A DNA stretch of 64,000 bases from Rhizophagus clarus (lineage: Eukaryota; Glomeromycota; Glomeromycetes; Glomerales; Glomeraceae): assembly GCA_015698045.1 (NCBI GenBank), contig BLAL01000028.1:310001-374000 (forward strand), given 5' to 3'. Under the pieces are notes generated by a model. The model did not search any database, was not told where the DNA came from, and was given only the letters and a program-made list of their open reading frames with translations. Shown one piece after another: positions 35,713-49,800 of this stretch (positions within the stretch are counted from its first letter, which is position 1; each line of letters opens with the position of its first letter). The translations under genes were made by a program, and so were the position numbers.

Positions 35713-38700
35713 ATGAATGTAAATTCAAATACTCAAATTAATTATGGCAAAGATTTATCTGAATATATTCCCCGACTATACCGTTTGTTAGATATATGCA
35801 AAAATGATTGTTCAAATGACTTTGGTAAGTTTTCTTATATAATTTATGAAATTAAATTTGAATTTGAAAATCCATTATATTTAATTTCCATAATTTTTTT
35901 TTTTTTAGCGGACAAAATAATTATTTCTAAAGATTCTTTAAAGAAGCTATGCAACGATTTTGTCCCATTAAGTTTCAAAACTATTTCTGAAATTGATTAT
36001 ACAAAATTGAATTCAACCTCACTTCGTCTCATTGGATGTTATGGAAATCATATTTTAATCGCAAGACTTTTATTGAATGGGGCTATAATTGATCAACAAT
36101 TGTGAGTGCATTATTTTTATAAATTATAGTGCTTGTAGCGATTAATATCACAATTATTAACCAATGCTAGCAGATGATTGGTAAGGATTTGGCCACGTAG
36201 TGGCCAAATCTGTCCAATCAGAATGCAGCATTGGTTAATAATTGTATATTTATCAACGCAAGCACAATAATGATATTATCGTGTGACATTATGATGATTC
36301 GTTAAACTATTAATAAACTCAAATTAAGCTATAATAAACTAGTTTTTATCATCTTTTTTTCTTTATCCAATTTTATTTCTCTCTATCTTCTAACATTTTT
36401 TACACTTTATCCACAAACAATTTCGTTATTGCAAAATCACTGCTTAATGGTAATATTCTAAAAAATTTTATTATATTTTTTTAATAATCAATTTAGCAAA
36501 ATTAAACCTTTTCTAGATAATCGTAAAGTTATTAATTTAACAAACAGTAATATTGAAGCTACAAGAAAGCCATTGAGAGATTTGAATGAAATTCAAGAGA
36601 ATAAAAGTCAAAATTTGGAAGAATTGGTTTCGAAATTAACAGCTGATAAAGTTTTTATCAATTCTGTTGTTATTTTCAATAATGATCTTAATAGCCATAA
36701 TTAATAATTACAACACATGTATTGTATATAGCTTAAATAAAGTTTATTGTAATTATTAAACTTACGCATAAAAAATAATTAAATTACAAATCATCATCAT
36801 CATACAGCGGAGCACGATAATTGAATTTATATCGATATTGATAAGTAATTAATATTCTTTTTTTTTTCAGATATGATTTGCTTACGGCCTCCGTATCAAC
36901 GGAAAATACAAACGCCCCTTCATTACCCCCAGGAATTTACTTATTGATAGTGAATACTGATTTAGGTTTGGTTATTCATTGGCCCGAAATTGGATGTTAC
37001 GAAGAAAATGCTTCTTCCAAACTTAAAAAGAATAATATTAATTTACATAGGTGTTGTTTCTGTTTAAATTTTATAAAAAAAAAAATTATTTTTGAAAGTT
37101 ATTGATGAAAATTCCAAAATAGATATTTGACAAAGCTTACCGATCATCAGCTTTGTTTGATGAGCGATAAAGACTTGGAAAGGTTTGATTGGAATCATCT
37201 CAACTCATACAGTGATGATGACTTATGTTATGAATTCGAAGTCAAAAAAAGTCAGGAAGAACAAGAAGACTTCAAAATGTATCCAGGATTCGAGGTTTTT
37301 ATTTTACTAATTATATACTTATAGTAATTAATTAATTTTTGTTAAAAATGACTGATTTATGAATCATGTTATTATTAGGTGAAATTATCTGATAAAATCA
37401 AAACTGAAATAAATAATAATACTCTTGACGATATACCTTTACACCCAGTTGGTAATTAATTTATGCTTAAAATAAAAATGGCTTCTTTACGTTTTAAAGT
37501 ATTTTCTAAATTAATATAATACTTAGTTGTTGAATCAATTACAAACCAATCGTTTGTTACTCGGCAATTGATAAAGACAGTTCCTCGGTTACAAAAAGCT
37601 GCTCCGAGCTTAGTTGCGTTTGAATTTCACCGAGAATTACAGTCAAAATTAAAAGGACGAAAGTTACATATTGACCGTGAAACAATGAACACGAAATCAT
37701 TGGAGATTTTAATAAAATATGGATTAAAAATGGAAGATGAACTTTTAGGCTTATTGCGTAATTCAATAACAGCTGCGAGAATGCGATATGATAAAAAGAG
37801 AGACCTAGAAAAAGATGAAACAAATAAGGACATTGAAATCATTTCAAACTTAGCACGGAAAAAACTACGCGATAGTTATAGGTATTTATCATCTTTATCA
37901 GTGTAATTGATTAGAATATTAGTCATGATTAACTTAATTTATATAGTCCTTTCGAAGAATTTATCGGCCAAGAATCTTCCGAACGTGACAATATAAGTGA
38001 TAAAGGTAAATATGTTTAAAGTCTCGATAAATCTTGATATCCCTGGATGATGCGCCACACTTATTAAATCAATTATGAATTTAGATTTAGAAAGAATTCG
38101 CAGAAAATATCCTGATATGGAAGCTCAAATCGATAAAAAAATTGCAATTGATTCTAGGAAATGGTATAAACTGAAGAGAAGATATGCTTTTAGTTCGATA
38201 ATTGTTACTGATATATTCAAAATGGCTAAAAATGCTGGGAAAAGCAATGAAGAAGCCACAATAAAGATTTTTTATGATATGTTCATGGATGAAGAAACTG
38301 AACCGCTCAAATTAGTAAAAAAACATACTAAGAAGTCGCAATCATCTGGAGATATTCAGGGAATCACTGATTTTAATTCAGCTTTTTGGGATATTATAAC
38401 TTTTTCTAGCTCAACCATTAATCGCGCAGATGAAGAATCGATTAAAATATCCAAAACTATGTCGGATATAAAATTTGTACAAGATCTCGCTAACTCTCCG
38501 TTTTTTGGAAAGTTTAATGACATCAAACAAAAAATCCTAAATGTTTTCTTTGTAGAATACCAAAATTGGAGAAAGAATATTTTTCCTGGTAACATTAAGG
38601 AAATTTCTCCGAGAGTTTCTATCAATAAACAATTATTAGAAAGGTTAAATAAGGAATTTGAACTAGAGAAGCAGGAAATTGAAAATTTCGAATTTGAAAG

Positions 38701-41700
38701 AATTTGTAATTTCCTAGAAGGAAAATATCAGGATGGGTAAATAAGTCCTAATTTAGTTAAATTATTCTTATTACTTTTATATACTTATATTAAATACGTA
38801 ATATAGACCTATGCGACTAAATATACGAAATATATCAGGTGAATAATTTATCAATTTTAATATATATTAAACACAATGTATTTATGTTTTATTTATTTAC
38901 ATTTTTTACTGCTATTAGTTCTTGAAAGTATGATTTTAACTGGATATCGATTTCATCACGAATTTGAAACAACTCAGCCCAATCAACTACAGATAACAAT
39001 TTATGAAACATCGTTGGAACAGGCAGATACTCTTCAACTTCAAGAAGAGGAATTTCATGTTCCAAATCCAACTTTACCTTCTCATTATAATCGTGGGCAA
39101 TACGGTACATCATTTCATCTTGATCCTCAAGTTTATGACTTTAGGTAAGAAGACTATTACCTAAATTTTGGATTTAACATGAAAGGAAATATCTAATATT
39201 TTATACATTATAGGAAAATATCGCAATTTGGCAATCATAAATTCCTTCTTGTTCTTTGGAACAAAAAATTATCAAGAACTGAAATATTCTTTGATACTGC
39301 CCAGAAATTAGCACAGAATTTTCAACAATCTTATTTAAATAAGCCATTTAAGGTATTAAATACGGATGAAAATTATTTATTTGCGGTAAATGAACCTAAA
39401 GAGTTAATTGCTATATTCGATACAAGGAGAGCAGTGGTGAGTTTTGTTATTTTACGGTTTTAAAATCCTTAATCTTATGAAATTAATTTCTATTTACTTT
39501 TTTTGAATCAGTTAAATGTTTTTTCTTTCAATGATGGCCAAGCAAGTTTCTACGCGCGAAATTCAAACATCCAGTTATTACTATGGTATAGTGGTACGGT
39601 TCAATATTTCTTGTTTATTCAGGACACCGAAGATCTGTGTTTCGTTGAGAAAGGTGGTCGTGCACGTATATTCAATCTTATAAATCAGCAATTTCGACCG
39701 GCAGTTTGTAATTTTCCACCAAATATGGCAAATGTTTTAAGTTCTCCAGATGGATCTTGTATTGTGGCATTTGTGAAAGAAAAAATAAAAGTTGAAAACT
39801 TTACTAACGACAAGGAAAATGAAAATGATGAGGAAGACGATTCAACTGACGAAGAACATGATTCTACTAATAGAGAAAGTGGTGTTAAAGAGATATGCCG
39901 TGCATATGTTTATTTTTGTACAAATTTTGGAGGTCCAGTAGGTAAAGGTTTGTCATTTATTACATTTATTATTAATATATAATGTTTGGAAATTAGATTG
40001 TTATATAATAATTTCTATTCTTATAGTTGTCGATTTACCACAAACTATTAAATCCTTAGAATACTTACAATTTACTTGTATAAATAATCTACAAACTCAC
40101 TTAATGTCGCTTGATTTAGAAAATGGATGTTTTAATTCGGTAATAGTTAAAATTACCAGTGAAAAAATTCAATATCGTTTCCAAGAACAACAATCAATAG
40201 ATATCAAAACTGTAATGAAGACAAATAATTTGATTGATGTTTATGGATTAATGTTTGAGAAATACCCAGTAGAAAATTGCATTGATCCTCAGCAAAGTTG
40301 CCCTCTTAGTTTAAAACTAGTTATTGATATTGATGAAAATAACAACATTGAAAAGTATGGCAAAAAATTTGAAAAATATATCACTGAAATGTTTGAGAAT
40401 TTAAGGCATTCTACAAAGAAACCCACAGAAATACTAAAGAAATTTTCTACATCTGTCATTTCTTTTCAAGAACTTGATATTGAAAATACGAATTTTCTGA
40501 AGAAACTTTCATTACAATATAAATTAGGAGAATGGATTATCCAACTTTGCTGTCTAATTCCTATACAAATAGCAAAAACGAAGAACAATTTATTTCAACC
40601 ATTTAAAGATGGAATGTTATTAAATGAATCCGATCAGGCTAAATTTGATGATAATTATGGTCTTCATTTGGATGATATAGTCAATAACATTTCTTTTGGA
40701 TGGTACGAAGGAATTTTCAAGTACTTTGGCAATAAAAAAATAAAAGTTGTTTCAAGCATGGGCGAAAAATCATGCGGAAAATCATTTATGTTAAATCATC
40801 TTATTGGAACTACATTTGATGCATCGGAAATGGTATTATATCACCCTTTTTTTTTTTTTAAAAAAAAAAAAGGTTTGCCTAATCAATTTATTGAACAATT
40901 AATTTTATTCTTACTAGTGCTGTACTGAAGGTGTATGGATGTCATTAGGTAAAATACAAATATTTTCGTTTTTAATTGAAAGTATGAATTAATTGATTTA
41001 TCAAAATATAGTTAATACAAAGGAATGTGTATATGTTGCATTTTACTTTGAAAGCCTAAAATCTTACAAGAGAACTCCACAAGAAGGTAACTGTGTGTGT
41101 TTTTTAAATAGTTTAAAGCTTTATATAATTACTAATAAAAATATTCGTAATATTTTGTCAGATTTGTTTTTGATACTTTTAAATACACTTGTATCAAATC
41201 TTATTCTTTTTAAAGTTAAAGTAAATAATTCTTAGTGATTACTTTTATTGTCAGATTATTTATTAATATATCCAATAACCTCAAAATAGGATCAAACTGT
41301 CATAAAAAAAGATATATTGTCAACGATGCAAAGATTTCAAGATGGTGTAGTTTCATTTGAACAAGATTCGACAATACTTCAGGTATATAAAATAAATACG
41401 ATATAATATTTCAATAAAGTATTTATAGAAGATTCCTAAATTAACAATTTTTTTTAGACAAAGCTTTGTATTGTTATAAAAGATGTTCCTAAAGCAAAAA
41501 AAGAATATTTAGTTAAAGAATTAAAATCTAAATTCTTTCAAATTGTTTCAGAGGTACAGTATATTTTGGAATATAAACGTTTTAAAATGATTAACTGTTT
41601 TAGTTATTGTTTTTTCTTATTATTTTATTTTTAGGAGGGTGAAGATAACTTTATTTCAAAAATGTATAAAGGAAGTTTAGATGTTATTCCTTGGCCAATT

Positions 41701-44185
41701 TTTAATAATGCCGCATGGTTTAAAGCCTTATCAATTATTAATGAAAAGTTAGCAAAACAAGAAGTAAAATATGAAAATTCCATAACTTTCCTACGGAATA
41801 TAAAAGTAATTATGGCTAAATTAAAGGTTTGTAATAAAGAAAACTCGAATCCTCTAAACTCATTAAAAAAAAATAATAACGTTATGTTTTAAATTTAGAC
41901 ATGTGACTGGGATTCATTAGGTGAAAGCCTCATACAGATTCGTATTACAAACCTAAAAAGATTACTCTCAATTGCTATTTCTTATGGTTTAGAACAAAAT
42001 GATTCTGTTACTAGACCACTTTTGGTAAAAAATACTTTTTATTATAATTGAAAAATATGCATTTTGTAAATATTTTTTAAACAAAAGAGTTTTATTCCAT
42101 TCAATAGGATCATGACACTGGAAAATTAATTGAAGATCCAACAGTTAACTTATCCGACATTTTTGACTATGTTGAATCTACTGAATTATTACCAGATGCC
42201 AATATTCATTTATATGATGAACATGAATCTTTTGCCCAACTTTCTGAAGATTTAAGAGATCACTTTGAAGAAATTGTGCAATCACGAGAAGAAATGTCCG
42301 ATGAAGACCGGTGGTACGCAAATTTTAGTAGATTCTTAAATTATATTATTGAACGTCGTATTTCACGTGTTAGAAAATGGTATACACAAAATACTGTCAA
42401 ATTACCACAGAATAACAGTGATGTCATCATTGGAAAATACGAAATGGAACAGAAATTTAAAAAATTAACTTTACTATGGACCTTATGTGGATTAACTTGC
42501 CACCAATGTCACTTAAAATGCATAAAAAATTTCAACCATGAAGATGATCATGATTGTTTAACAAATCATAAATGTGATTTTCCTTGTCATTTTGTCGAAT
42601 CTCACAATAAAAAATTAATTCAAAAATGTAATTATAAAGCTGGACATGAAGGTAAACACATGTGTAAGAAAATAAAGCACTTATGTGGGGAACCATGTAA
42701 ACTTATTGATAAGCGCAATTGTCAGAAAGTTTGCTCAAAAGAAATAGGACATCCTGACGGTGAACATTTATGTCAATCAACACGTCATTATTGTGGAGAA
42801 AATTGTTCATTATCAACACATACTATAAATGGAGATTATCATTGTCCAAATAAATGTATCAAATCATATGAACAACAACATGATTCACACCGCTGTGAAA
42901 GTGAAACTTGTCCAATTCAATGTTTGATTCCAAATTGCAAAAGAAAATGTCAAAGTAATGATCATTTTCATTCCTATTCTGGTTTTTTACAAGTTGATCA
43001 TTTTTGCGGGTATGTATTGTGTAATCTTCTTTCCATTATTAGATATAGTAATTATTTATAACTATTTATAAATATTTATATTTATTTACAAGGGATGAAC
43101 ATCAATGTCATGAATTATGCGAAGATGATGGTGTATGTAAAGTAGTAATTGAACCTAAAAAGCAACCTCAAGAAACATTTATAAAGGTAATGTATTAACT
43201 GTTTAAGCATAATTAGCGTGATATGTATTAACTCTTAAACTCTTGAATATAATTTAATATAAATAGTATATTCGATTAAGTGAAAAATTGAGATGTAGTA
43301 AAAAAATTCCTCCGAATGAATCTAAACATATTGGAAGACATACACATAATGAAAATGAATTTCATTCTTGTGAAGCGCAATGTCAATTCTGTGGATATTT
43401 CGTATGTAAAGTATATTTTTGTAATAATTTTGTATAATTTATAATAATAAATTTAATTTAATGATTTATAATTAGTGTACATTACCTTATGGTCATAAAC
43501 AACTTCATGATACAAAACACGGTATTGATTATAATATGACACAGGTTAAATTTTCTGAAGACAATACATCGGAATATACAAGGTACAGTGTATATTAAGC
43601 ATATTGAACTAAGATTCGTACATTAACTAACTTATTTTGTTGATATTATAATTTTATACATATTAAGAGTTGATGGTCAAGAAACATTTACTCTTTGTAA
43701 CTTGGTATTTATTAATTTGTTCACTAATTCTTATTAGTTTATTACAATTTAATATTTTTGAACATTTTATGCTAATTTTTTTTTGCATTAGTATTGTAAA
43801 AATTTAGGTAGACATCGTCATATTGATTATTGTCAAAGTAAATTAGGAAATCAAAGACATGATATAAAACACATTGATGGTAAGTTATGTTCATTACCTT
43901 TTACTCTTAGGAGAAACTTTCCTTAATGACAATAAAATTGTAGGAAAAATTCAACCTAATCCTGATAGACCAAAAGATTTCATTTCTCATAAACTTTTCT
44001 GGATGAGAGCAGGCTTCAAAGGTATTTATAAAGTATTCATAATTTCTGATTGTATGTTTACGGATAATAAATACGTTCTTTTTTCTGTTCTAATTTTTTT
44101 AGATCCTTATTCATTTCAAGAGCAACAAGATTTTGCAGAATTAGATAACGATAGTCATACAATTACTTGTCTCAATCTAAAATGA
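35713..44185 (+). CDS. Family copy B: GBP/VLIG-like large GTPase with Cys/His-rich region, no VWA
   Basis: About 28 exons give roughly 1,900 residues. Early exons: 35713-35824, 35909-36101, 36871-37050, 37123-37294, 37379-37451, 37527-37881, 37947-38005, 38085-38736. The N-terminal third is helical; propeller-like strands follow (LCFVEKGGRARIFNL, VLSSPDGSCIVAF). The GTPase domain has P-loop GEKSCGKS at about 40760, then C-C-T-E-G-V-W-M-S-L (copies C and E have R-C-T) and YFES where E has DFEG. IVIKDVP may be the G4 position. Exon 42109-43010 and later ones carry many C-x3-C, H-x3-H and C-x5-H groups, likely zinc-binding. The last exon follows FKDPYSFQEQ with a short tail ending CLNLK and stops, so the VWA domain of copy E is absent. 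No frameshift was noticed. GTP hydrolysis is doubtful given the lost Asp. Intron 2 holds foreign DNA. Confidence 0.75.
36129..36265. mobile_element. Hairpin MITE in intron 2 of copy B
   Basis: The arms gtgcttgtagcgatta...acaattattaaccaatgct and their inverse pair across the element. The centre is itself a palindrome (ttggccacgtagtggccaa). It lies wholly inside the 769-bp second intron of copy B. Confidence 0.75.
36498..36704 (+). CDS. Orphan coding block inside intron 2 of copy B
   Basis: A 68-codon open frame begins right after an acceptor-like atttag (36491-36496), one base into the exon, and ends in TAA at 36702-36704. It reads KIKPFLDNRKVINLTNSN at its start and has good codon balance. 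A possible preceding exon ending in FVIAKSLLN, with donor ggtaat, lies at about 36421-36450 and resembles the LIARLLLN end of copy B's exon 2. It may be a relic of another paralogue or an alternative terminal exon giving a very short product. No known domain. Confidence 0.4.
   Translation, partial: KIKPFLDNRKVINLTNSNIEATRKPLRDLNEIQENKSQNLEELVSKLTADKVFINSVVIFNNDLNSHN
40847..40871. repeat. T-run/A-run palindrome in an intron of copy B
   Basis: About 13 T are followed directly by about 13 A within the intron after the P-loop exon. A similar run lies at 22799-22820. It is a perfect hairpin by composition. Confidence 0.7.
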
Positions 44186-46755
44186 GTTATAATAGATAGC
44201 AGTTTTATCTTAAATAACAAAAAAAAAAGAAAAAAAAGGTAAAATCTAGTATCTATAGAAATTTTTCTTTCGTATTATTGAATTTTATTTGTGAATTTGG
44301 TTTATGTTAAGCTGATATATTGTAGTACTATCTATTTGATATAAAATGAAATGAATATATTGGAAAAGAATTTATTGTGATAGGGTGACATATAGTGGAG
44401 CTACTACATGATACAGAGTAACCTTTTTGTTCCCTCTTTTTTCATGTTTTATTAAAAAATTCTTCATATTTAACTACACGTTAAAAGTCAATAAATAAAT
44501 TTTAGGTACACAATATTACATACTGAATATTGCTACTATATCTGTCAGGTTGATAAATCAAAAATGATCAGCACCGAGATGACAAAAATGTCGGTGCTGT
44601 CAACCGATGCTGACATTTATTTGACTATCGTTCATTCTATCAAGTAAGCTGGAAAAGTAAAGTAATTAATATGTTTTAAGCCGTTAAGATTATTTATTTG
44701 TTTCTTTTATTATTATTACTATTACTATTATTATTTTATTATTAGTTTCATTGTTATTTAATTAACTTTTAATGAAATTTAAAAAAAAATTTTTAATAGA
44801 GATTGTGAGCGAATATTTTTTTTTTTCTATTTCTTTATCAATTGTTTCAAAGAAAAAAAAAATATTTTTTTTTCTTTAAAATGAAATTGAGAATTAATTA
44901 TGACGAAATATTCTATCATGGTATATTTCTTTTTTTTAGTTACACAAACTTTTAATATATATGATTTATACAAAAGTAGCCAGACAATCGTATTTTGACA
45001 AAGTACACCGGCCCTATCATAAAGGACAGTTTAAATGCGATGAATATGAAATGAAGGGAGGAAAAGAGGAAGGGAGGGGAGGAAAGATCGAGAAAGGAGA
45101 AAAAGCGAAGTGAAAGATGATAAGAGGGAAGAGTAACGATATGTTGGGATCCATATGAAGATCTTTCGAATAATGGAGATTTTTGAATATATCAAAATTA
45201 TATTGATGAGTCTAGGCATGAAAATCATTTTTTTTTTGTGTATACATCCTAACGTAATGCGACCACAAAATTCTTGATTTTGAGGTTTCGACTGGAATTA
45301 TACTTTCGTGCTGCAACTATGCACTATATTATAACTCGTTATATTTGCGAACAAGAAAAATATAAATAATAGCTCCCTAGCTCCCTTTATATATTATATA
45401 GAATATAATAACTTTCACGGCTGCGTTCCTCGTGAAATACTCTAACTATTACATATTGAACGATTATAAAATTGCAATGGAATTTATTGCCAAATGCCAA
45501 GCCTAGATAAATAAATGGAAAAACAAGTGATATTAACTAATTTAACTCGAAACTTCAGTTTGTACTGCTCAACGGACAGTAAAGGATTAAACTATTTTAA
45601 AAACTAATTCCAGTTGAAATTTTCTGAAAGAATTACTTGCTATATACACTATACAGTAGATGTTTGTTTTTAAAATATTCAAATATAAATTATCCAACAA
45701 AATATGGACATAATACAGACATTAAATAAGATGGTATAATGAGTAACCTAAGAAATGAATAAATATACGAGTTCTCTTTTTACTTCATATGCCAAAATTA
45801 AGATGTAGATGTTATTAAAAAATAATTAATATATTAATATTTACAATTATTCAATTAAACGAAAAATTAAGCCATAGCAAGAAATTCCTACGATTACTGG
45901 CATGATGATACGAAGTTTCAATTCTGTAAACATTTTTTTTTTGTAATGACTTCGATTATTAAACATGAAAGTTGTTACTCTACAATTTAGACATAAATTT
46001 TCACTTATTCTTTATATTGTCAAAGATTCGGATAGCATTATTATATTAATTTCAACTTAAAAGCTTAAGGCTGGATAGTTCCTTTGATAAGTTAAAAGGT
46101 TTTAAAAATTTAGTTTCTGGTTTTAAATTGCATTTTTTGTTACAGTCACTATATTTAAATACATATTTTATCAAATTCATTCAATGGACATGAAAATATA
46201 CAAAATGTGATTATAAAACATCATGAACAAAGTGTCTCTCAAACCAATATGTTTTCGCTCAATTCTTCCTCCAAACGATGAACATCGTACATTTACTCAG
46301 CAGATTAAATAGATATTGGCACAAAATTTGAATGAAATCTAAAAAGAAGATGCAACAGTCTAACAGGAATCATTATTTGAGACTTGAGAGTAATCATTTT
46401 AACATAAGCATGATGTTGGCTTTGAATATAAAAAGACTACTTAACTGTACCGATATAAACATATACAACATACTAAAAAGATCGACCTATACTGTATTTC
46501 AGAATATATCCGGACTCCTCATCGATCATCATATCAACGGCTAGAAAAAGAATTCCCTTGTTAGGATAAATGAAAAAATTAAATTTCACATGAATTAAGG
46601 CACATTATTTAGCCGATTGTGTCCATATATTATCATTCTGGACCGATTCTTGTGCATAAATAAATAAATATATATTTTTTTTATTTATTGTACGCTTTTT
46701 AGTTTTTTTCATTCATAATAAAATAAGCAATTAATTCAATACGATCTTCAATATA
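44186..46755. other. Intergenic DNA between copies B and C
   Basis: AT-rich. It contains a purine-rich stretch at about 45050-45130 and a short dyad around 44560-44625 (gtcggtgctg with inverted partner words). A weak open frame at 46332-46544 shows no recognisable protein. Confidence 0.45.
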
Positions 46756-46846
46756 TTTGTTACTCTTACTTTAGATATCTTTAGAAGTTCAAGAGGATAC
46801 GAATGACTCTTTCATTCACGCCATATTACCAATTGCTAATTCTTTA

Positions 46847-49800
46847 ATGATGTCTTCACAGCAAGCTAAGTTTGATGAGACTTCGAGCGATTTGGCTAAT
46901 TATATTAATGGATTGTATCGATTGTTGGACTTATGTAATGATGACTTTGGTAAGTTTGTTGTAAATTAAATTACTGGAAATCCTCTAATTAATATTAATT
47001 CTTCATTATGCTAAATTTCTTGAAGTGGACAAGATAATTATTTCCAAGGAATATTTAAGGAAGCTATGCAATGATATGGTTCCATCAAGTTTCAAATCTA
47101 TTTCTGAAATTAACTACACGAGATTGAATTCAATCTCATTTCGTCTTATTGGTTGTTATGGAAATCGCAATTTAATTGCAAAGTTCTTATTAAATAAAAA
47201 CATAATTGATCAACCATTGTAAATACAACTTATCTTTTTTGTGATAATATTCTTATATTTAAAATAATTAAAATAAGTTTTTATTACAGGTATGATCTGC
47301 TTATAGCTTCTGTATCAATTGACAAACCTTCATTACGCCCAGGAATTTACTTATTAATAATGAAACCTAATTTGTGTTTACTTATTCATTGGCCTGAAAT
47401 TGGATGCTACGAAAATACTTCAAATACTTCACCCCGGATTAAAAGGAATATGGTTAATTTACATAGGTATTGTTTCTTTTTTTTTGCGTTGAAAATTTAT
47501 AGTTTTTAATTAATTTATCATTTTTGAATTTTTTATTAGATACTTAACTAAACTTACCGATCATCAGATTTGTTTTATGAGCGACAAAGATTTAAAAAGC
47601 TTTGATTTTAATTTTGAGAATTCTAAAACTAACCCGGACGAAGATGATGAAACACAATATGAATTTGAAGTAATAAGAAGTCAATTAGAACAAGATGATT
47701 TCAAGATTAATGATGGTTTTAAGGTTTTGTTTATTTATTAGTATTCTTTATTTTTTAATTAAAGTAAATAATTAATTTATTTAGTAATTTTCATATATAA
47801 AGGTGGATTTGTCTAGTAAAATCAAGTTCGAAATTAACAACCAAATGGAAGATGGTGTCCCTAGGTTCAGTATTATAAAATTTTACATTGACTTAAAACT
47901 GAGTTTGTCTTATTATTAAATGTTAAACAACCTATTTTATTTCAGTTGTTGAATCTACTACAAACCAATCATTCGTCACTCAACAACTGATAAAGAAAAC
48001 TTTGTATTTTAAACAAATTTCTTCATATATTTCTGCAAAACAGTTTCCAGGTGATCTCAAAACTAAATTGCAAGATCGTTATTTACATATTGATCGTAAT
48101 AAGATGGATATAAATGCGTTGGAATTATTTGTTAAACATGGATTAAACGTGGATGAACTTTTAGTTCCATTGCATGAAGCATTGTCTACTGCTAAAAAGC
48201 GAAATGAAACAATGAGAAAGATTGAAGAAAAGAAAGTTATCGACGAAGATATCAAAATTATTGAACAAATGAAATTAATAATACTATGTGCTTTTGAGAG
48301 GTACACACTAATTAATATTTTTTTTAAAAAATAAAATTTATACATTTATATTATCATTAAATATATTTCTTTTATATATAATATGCAGTCTTTTCGAAAA
48401 ATGTATTGTGCAGGGTAGTTCATCATCACAAACAAATACTAACGATACGGGTAAATACAATATTAAATAATCGATCATAAAAAAAACCATTAAATTCACT
48501 GTATAATCTATTGAATAGATTTCGAAAGAATTCGAACAAGATATCCCGGAATAGAAAATAAAATTAAAGAAAAGATTAAAATTAACTCCAAAAATTGGAA
48601 AAAAATGAAAAAAAGATATTATTTAACATGTATCGTTATTGAGGATATATTGAAAAAAAACCATGAAGCAGAAGAAAATGATAGTGAAATGAAAAAATCT
48701 GCAATAGAAACCTTTTATAATATGTTCACTGATGATGAATCTGATTTGGAAGAATTGCTTGAAAAATATGCACCACAACAACCAATATTCAATTTGAATA
48801 ATATATTAAATGTTTTTAAAGATTCGAATAATTCGAATATCACTAAGGCAAAACAAAAGGCCAATGAAAAGTCAGATGAAGAATTTATTCAAGAACTCGT
48901 GAAATTTAAATTATTTGAAGGATATGATGACATTAAAGGAAAAATTTTATATACTTTTTTTAAAGAATATCATGAATGGAAAAAAAATGTTTTTCCTAAA
49001 AATTTTCAAGAAATCTTGAAAAATATTCAAAATATTCGGAATGAGAAACAACTAGAAAATAAATTAAAGCGAGAATATGAAAAAGAAAAAGGAATAATTG
49101 AGAAATATATGTTTGAAATAATATGTAATGAAATAGAAACTAAATACAAAGATGGGTAAGTATCTTATTTATTTAGATATTACTTCATATAAATATTAAC
49201 TAATAATTACAATCTTACGTTAACTTTGTAGTATTATGCGATTAACTGTATCGAGTGTAAAAAGTAAATTATTTATTGTCTACTATTTGTTTATTTAAAC
49301 TTTTAATGAATAGAATTTTTTTATTTTGAAAAATATAGAGTCATATAATTATTTTACAATTGATTATGGTATTGAAGAACTTCAACCAAACCAACTGCAG
49401 ATAACTATTTATGAGACAACATTAAAGGAAGTAGATAAGTTTAATATTCAAGAAAATGAATCATACATTCCATGCCCAATTTTACTGAATCAACATGGTA
49501 TATCATTTCGCATTGATCCTCAAGACTATGACTTTAAGTAAATATTAATAATTTTTAAATTTTAAAATAGAGGAATAATATTTAATATAATTTTATGATT
49601 ACAGAAAAATATCTCAATTCGAAAATCGTAAATTTCTTCTTATGCTTTACAATAAAAGAATGGGAAGAATTGAAATATTCTTTGATACTGCGCAACAGTT
49701 AGCACAAAATTTTAAATTGCATTCGATTATTAAACCATTTAAAATATTGCATACAAATGAAAACTTTATTATTGCAATTAATGAGCCAAAAGGGTTGCTC

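Noticed and set aside
45031-45228. Ser/Leu-rich open frame on the minus strand
   Set aside because: It is the complement of a purine-rich low-complexity run.
46332-46544. 70-codon open frame; a neighbouring frame with LPPNDEHRTFTQQIK looked vaguely like an HMG-box start
   Set aside because: Stops follow at once and the key aromatic residues of an HMG box are not visible.
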